Origin: Rickettsiales bacterium | Lineage (GTDB): Bacteria > Pseudomonadota > Alphaproteobacteria > Rickettsiales > UBA1997 | Assembly: GCA_031283795.1 (NCBI GenBank) | Contig: JAITBB010000055.1 | Location: forward strand, 1-10,777 | Direction: 5' to 3' | DNA: 10,777 nucleotides | Part shown: positions 8,829-10,777 of the stretch, piece after piece | How positions within the stretch are numbered: the first letter of the stretch is position 1 | Layout of the letters: every line of letters begins with the position of its first letter | Position numbers and translations under genes: made by a program | The notes under the pieces: model-generated | Database searches by the model: none | Told to the model about the DNA's origin: nothing | Seen by the model: the letters and a program-made list of their open reading frames with translations, nothing else

Positions 8829-9327
8829 CGCCGATGCTCTGATGACTACAAATTTGTCTATATTCTCCCAGTCTATCCAAAACACTCTGTAGAATGTAGG
8901 AGGCTGCCACCTTGTCAACGATTTTTTTTGTGTCCCTATGGCTTCCGCCCATATCAGCGATGAGAAATTCCTCAGCCATGAAGGAAGTCAGTCGCTCATC
9001 GGTTAATAGTATGGGAATATGAATGTGTCCGTCTAAATACACAGCAAAGTTTCTGATGAACAGGCTGGTTCTTGTCTCTCCGCCGTCCTCTGCTAGGGGT
9101 ATTCCACAAACGATGGCGCAAACGTCGTTCTCCAGTGCCAGGCTGGTGATGGTTTCCGCATCTTTCTCCATTGTTTTTCTTCTGAGAACAGATTTTGGAG
9201 TAGCCACATTCCAGCCTCTATCGGAAAGCGCTAGTCCAATCCGCTTTAGGCCCACATCAAGTCCCAATAACCTTCGGCCTTGGCTAAGACTCATTTCGAA
9301 CTTTTCAAGATCATCGAATACTGCCAC
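8815..9327 (-). CDS. ruvX: Putative pre-16S rRNA nuclease / Holliday junction resolvase YqgF (RuvX)
   Basis: RNase H-fold nuclease of the YqgF/RuvX family, linked to 16S rRNA 5'-end maturation and proposed as a Holliday junction resolvase. With GTG at 9327 it has 170 residues, a normal length. Motifs are GLDVGLKRIGLALSD (22-36, acidic Asp24), VCGIPLAEDGGE (73-84), LLTDERLTS (108-116; Asp110, Glu111) and IVDKVAASYILQ (136-147; Asp138). Start choice: GTG 9327 has AGGGA five bases upstream and restores the alphaproteobacterial N-terminus V/M-x-x-x-DLEKF. ATG at 9294 would drop ten residues of it. The reading frame continues upstream through the tRNA, so a longer protein is ruled out. It begins 22 bases after the tRNA CCA end and its TAG overlaps the eptA start. 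Confidence 0.93.
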   Translation of the reverse strand: MAVFDDLEKFEMSLSQGRRLLGLDVGLKRIGLALSDRGWNVATPKSVLRRKTMEKDAETITSLALENDVCAIVCGIPLAEDGGETRTSLFIRNFAVYLDGHIHIPILLTDERLTSFMAEEFLIADMGGSHRDTKKIVDKVAASYILQSVLDRLGEYRQICSHQSIGGENI

Positions 9328-9349
9328 CTGATTCCCTGCAGTTAAAAAA

Positions 9350-9426
9350 TGGTGCATCCAGAGGGAATCGAACCCCCAACCGTTTGATTCGAAGTCAAAT
9401 ACTCTATCCAATTGAGCTATGGATGC
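9350..9426 (-). tRNA. tRNA-Arg, anticodon UCG
   Basis: On the minus strand a full cloverleaf is visible. The acceptor stem GCATCCA/TGGATGC is perfect. The D arm is GCTC/GAGT with one G-U pair, and the anticodon stem is TTTGA/TCAAA around the loop CTTCGAA. The variable loop is CGGTT, and the T arm is GGGGG-TTCGATT-CCCTC with one G-U. The discriminator A (9353) and an encoded CCA (9350-9352) follow. Positions 34-36 read TCG (complement of 9390-9392), so it decodes CGA and possibly the rest of the CGN box. T6 comes immediately after CCA (9344-9349), which may act as a weak terminator or processing site ahead of ruvX. Confidence 0.95.
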
Positions 9427-9493
9427 AGCCCAGTTGTTTCGGGATATCGGATTTTCCAGCTGATTTCCGACTTCCCGTCCCAATCCGCGGCTA

Positions 9494-9521
9494 ATGCTAG
9501 GAAATATTCACAATTTGTCAA
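9494..9521 (-). promoter_or_regulatory. Probable promoter for tRNA-Arg, ruvX, eptA
   Basis: On the minus strand TTGACA (9516-9521, perfect -35), a 16-base spacer and TAGCAT (9494-9499, four of six matches) precede the tRNA. Initiation near 9487 would leave about 60 bases of leader before the mature tRNA. No other promoter is apparent before ruvX, so ruvX and eptA may be read through from here. Confidence 0.5.
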
Positions 9522-9809
9522 ACTAATGGTGTGCTAAGATGTTACTAATTTGGCATTATGGCTATCCTGCTCTAGAAAATGGACTATGCGACTGGGAAAA
9601 ATGCAGAAAGAAACCAATTATTTCATATTGGTCTAGAAATAAATCTAGCGCGCTCCCCATTTCCCCATTCAAGATCTGCTAGAATTGGCTAATGTTCCCC
9701 TGGTTCTTAGAGGTATGAACGTAAAACAGGCTAACTTCGTAGAGGAATGAATTATTGCTGAATTTTCCGGATAAGCTAACTTCTAAATACTTTCTGGAAT
9801 CTGCTTGAT
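9522..9809. other. Intergenic stretch without a recognised gene
   Basis: The gap between the tRNA promoter and the kinase gene holds no recognised coding or RNA gene. A 47-codon ATG ORF on the plus strand (9539-9682, MLLIWHYGYP...) resembles nothing I know and lacks a Shine-Dalgarno. The 9-mer GCTAACTTC occurs twice (9730-9738, 9775-9783). It may be decayed sequence. Confidence 0.4.
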
Positions 9810-9841
9810 TATAATATTTTTTCATTTAAATTACTTATAAT
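9810..9841 (+). promoter_or_regulatory. AT-rich candidate promoter region of the kinase-like gene
   Basis: Two perfect TATAAT hexamers lie at 9810-9815 and 9836-9841 in very AT-rich DNA, 23 to 54 bases before the ATG at 9864. Neither has a good -35 hexamer at 16-18 bases, so the promoter could be activator-dependent, or one hexamer may be fortuitous. Confidence 0.4.
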
Positions 9842-9863
9842 GAGTTATTTATGCGGATAAAAC

Positions 9864-10777
9864 ATGTACAATGGAAATAAAGAGGAGATAGAAAATGACC
9901 TGAGAATGGCTGTGACTACCAGTGGGCTGTTCTCTAATTCTAGTTTTGATCTTAGGGAAGGTAAGGTTGTGGTTGACGGGATAAAGGTCACTAAAGTTAG
10001 TGAAGATGCCAAAGGGGAAACCTATAGAGTTTTCAGTGAGCAGAGGGGAAAAAATCTTCTGATAAAGGTCTATGACAGAACGTTGAAAATGGAAGATAAA
10101 GGCGAGTTCATGTGTAGTGAGGCATCTAAGGATCTTAGAAAGCTTAGGCGATTTTTTCCAGATGTTATAAAGGATATGAATGGAAACATTTTTAGTCCGG
10201 ATTATGCAATATTTGAGGACCTAGGTGAGCTGAGAACTCCTAACGATATGGGGCCAGAAGAGGTGGTGAGAGCTGTCAATAGGAACTATGAAGGTCTATG
10301 CTGGTTAATTCAAAGACTCCATAGAAATAATTTTGGATGTTTACATATGAGGCCTGATAGTGTATGTTTTAGAGAAAATGGAGATATGGTGATCAAAGAT
10401 GTTAGTAACTTTCAAAAATATTCTGAAGAGAAAAGCTATGAAGCTGGAGAATTTGCAGATGATGCCAAGGAAACTGAATGCATTGCACCAGAAATTCTTG
10501 AAGGTCAACTGGGAAGCATGAGAGCACTCGATGTTTGGTCTGTGGCAGTAACAATGTGCCAGATGATGATGGAGGGTTCTGATCTTCTGCGAAAACAGAA
10601 CGTGGTCCTTTCGAAAGATTTTGCATCGATGATCAAGTTAAATATTCCCGATGACAATGGCTTGGATCCTATATTAAAAAAAGTAATCATTAGGTCATTG
10701 GCGCAGGATCCCTCTAAAAGGCCAAATCCTATAAGGTTGATTAGGATTTTGAGAAAAAGAGAAAAAAGAGAACGAGA
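9864..10777 (+). CDS. Eukaryotic-type protein kinase-fold protein, probable pseudokinase (partial, 3' end outside window)
   Basis: An open frame of 304 codons runs off the window with no stop. The order of kinase subdomains is visible. An AIK-like strand LLIKVY carries Lys68, a possible helix-C Glu86 follows, and the hinge is YAIFEDLGE (114-122). The catalytic loop GCLHMRPDSVCF (158-169) is followed by IKDVSNF (177-183) at the DFG position, APE (208-210), DVWSVAV (223-229) and DPSKRP (282-287). Catalytic positions are degenerate: the HRD aspartate aligns with His161, the metal-binding Asn with Ser166, and DFG reads DVS (179-181). There is also no clear glycine-rich loop in 44-60. The fold determinants APE, DVW and the C-lobe Arg286 are kept. 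Weak or no phosphotransfer is inferred, with a scaffold, regulator or secreted effector role possible. There is no N-terminal signal peptide or membrane segment. The C-terminal end of the visible part is Lys/Arg-rich (294-304). ATG 9864 is the first start in frame, with weak GGATAA upstream. The identity of the full protein is unknown. Confidence 0.8.
   Translation, partial: MYNGNKEEIENDLRMAVTTSGLFSNSSFDLREGKVVVDGIKVTKVSEDAKGETYRVFSEQRGKNLLIKVYDRTLKMEDKGEFMCSEASKDLRKLRRFFPDVIKDMNGNIFSPDYAIFEDLGELRTPNDMGPEEVVRAVNRNYEGLCWLIQRLHRNNFGCLHMRPDSVCFRENGDMVIKDVSNFQKYSEEKSYEAGEFADDAKETECIAPEILEGQLGSMRALDVWSVAVTMCQMMMEGSDLLRKQNVVLSKDFASMIKLNIPDDNGLDPILKKVIIRSLAQDPSKRPNPIRLIRILRKREKRER

Noticed and set aside
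8829..8918. Upstream extension of the eptA frame
   Set aside because: The extra 30 residues lie wholly within ruvX and do not resemble an EptA N-terminus; GTG 8828 begins just before the first membrane helix.
9328..9483. Upstream extension of the ruvX frame to 9483
   Set aside because: It would read straight through the tRNA-Arg gene; the RuvX family N-terminus and an AGGGA site support GTG 9327.
9539..9682. 47-codon plus-strand ORF in the gap before the kinase gene
   Set aside because: No family resemblance, no Shine-Dalgarno, length consistent with chance.

Overview
The window looks like a chromosomal segment of an alphaproteobacterium, most likely a reduced, host-associated (intracellular or endosymbiotic) lineage. 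The alphaproteobacterial signs are an L31 of the type lacking CxxC zinc motifs, with the STWG...DIDP/HPAW-like signature, a RuvX with the alphaproteobacterial LE-F...G-RLLGLD N-terminus, and typical GyrB and LpxL sequences. The host-associated idea is inference. It rests on low gene density, a decayed restriction-modification gene, weak or absent Shine-Dalgarno sequences, heavy AGA/AGG/ATA codon use, and a eukaryotic-type kinase-fold protein.

Layout from left to right. Positions 1-790 hold the remnant of a large type ISP-like restriction-modification methyltransferase/helicase on the + strand. It is broken by several in-frame stops, a frameshift and an internal deletion. It converges on gyrB (815-3274, minus). 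Between gyrB and rpmE (3599-3829, plus) is a 324-base divergent promoter region. It contains a good sigma-70-type promoter for gyrB, a perfect-consensus promoter for rpmE and a 15-bp perfect inverted repeat. lpxL (4083-4994, plus), a lipid A acyltransferase, follows and converges on thrS (5062-7014, minus) through two small stem-loops. Upstream of thrS are a GC-rich stem-loop and a promoter. Further right lies a minus-strand cluster read in the order tRNA-Arg(UCG), ruvX, eptA, in which ruvX and eptA overlap by 14 bases. After a 437-base gap, a divergent plus-strand gene (9864 to the window end) encodes a protein-kinase fold with a degenerate active site. It runs off the edge.

How the genes fit together. 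gyrB, rpmE, thrS, ruvX and the tRNA are housekeeping genes for DNA topology, translation and recombination or rRNA processing. lpxL and eptA act on the same molecule: LpxL acylates lipid A at the inner face of the inner membrane, and the EptA-family enzyme decorates it with phosphoethanolamine on the periplasmic side. The cell is therefore expected to make a modified lipid A outer membrane. The kinase-like protein is the only gene with an obvious host-interaction flavour. The strongest unexpected items are the hidden R-M remnant, the pseudokinase, and a perfect 15-bp hairpin inside eptA.
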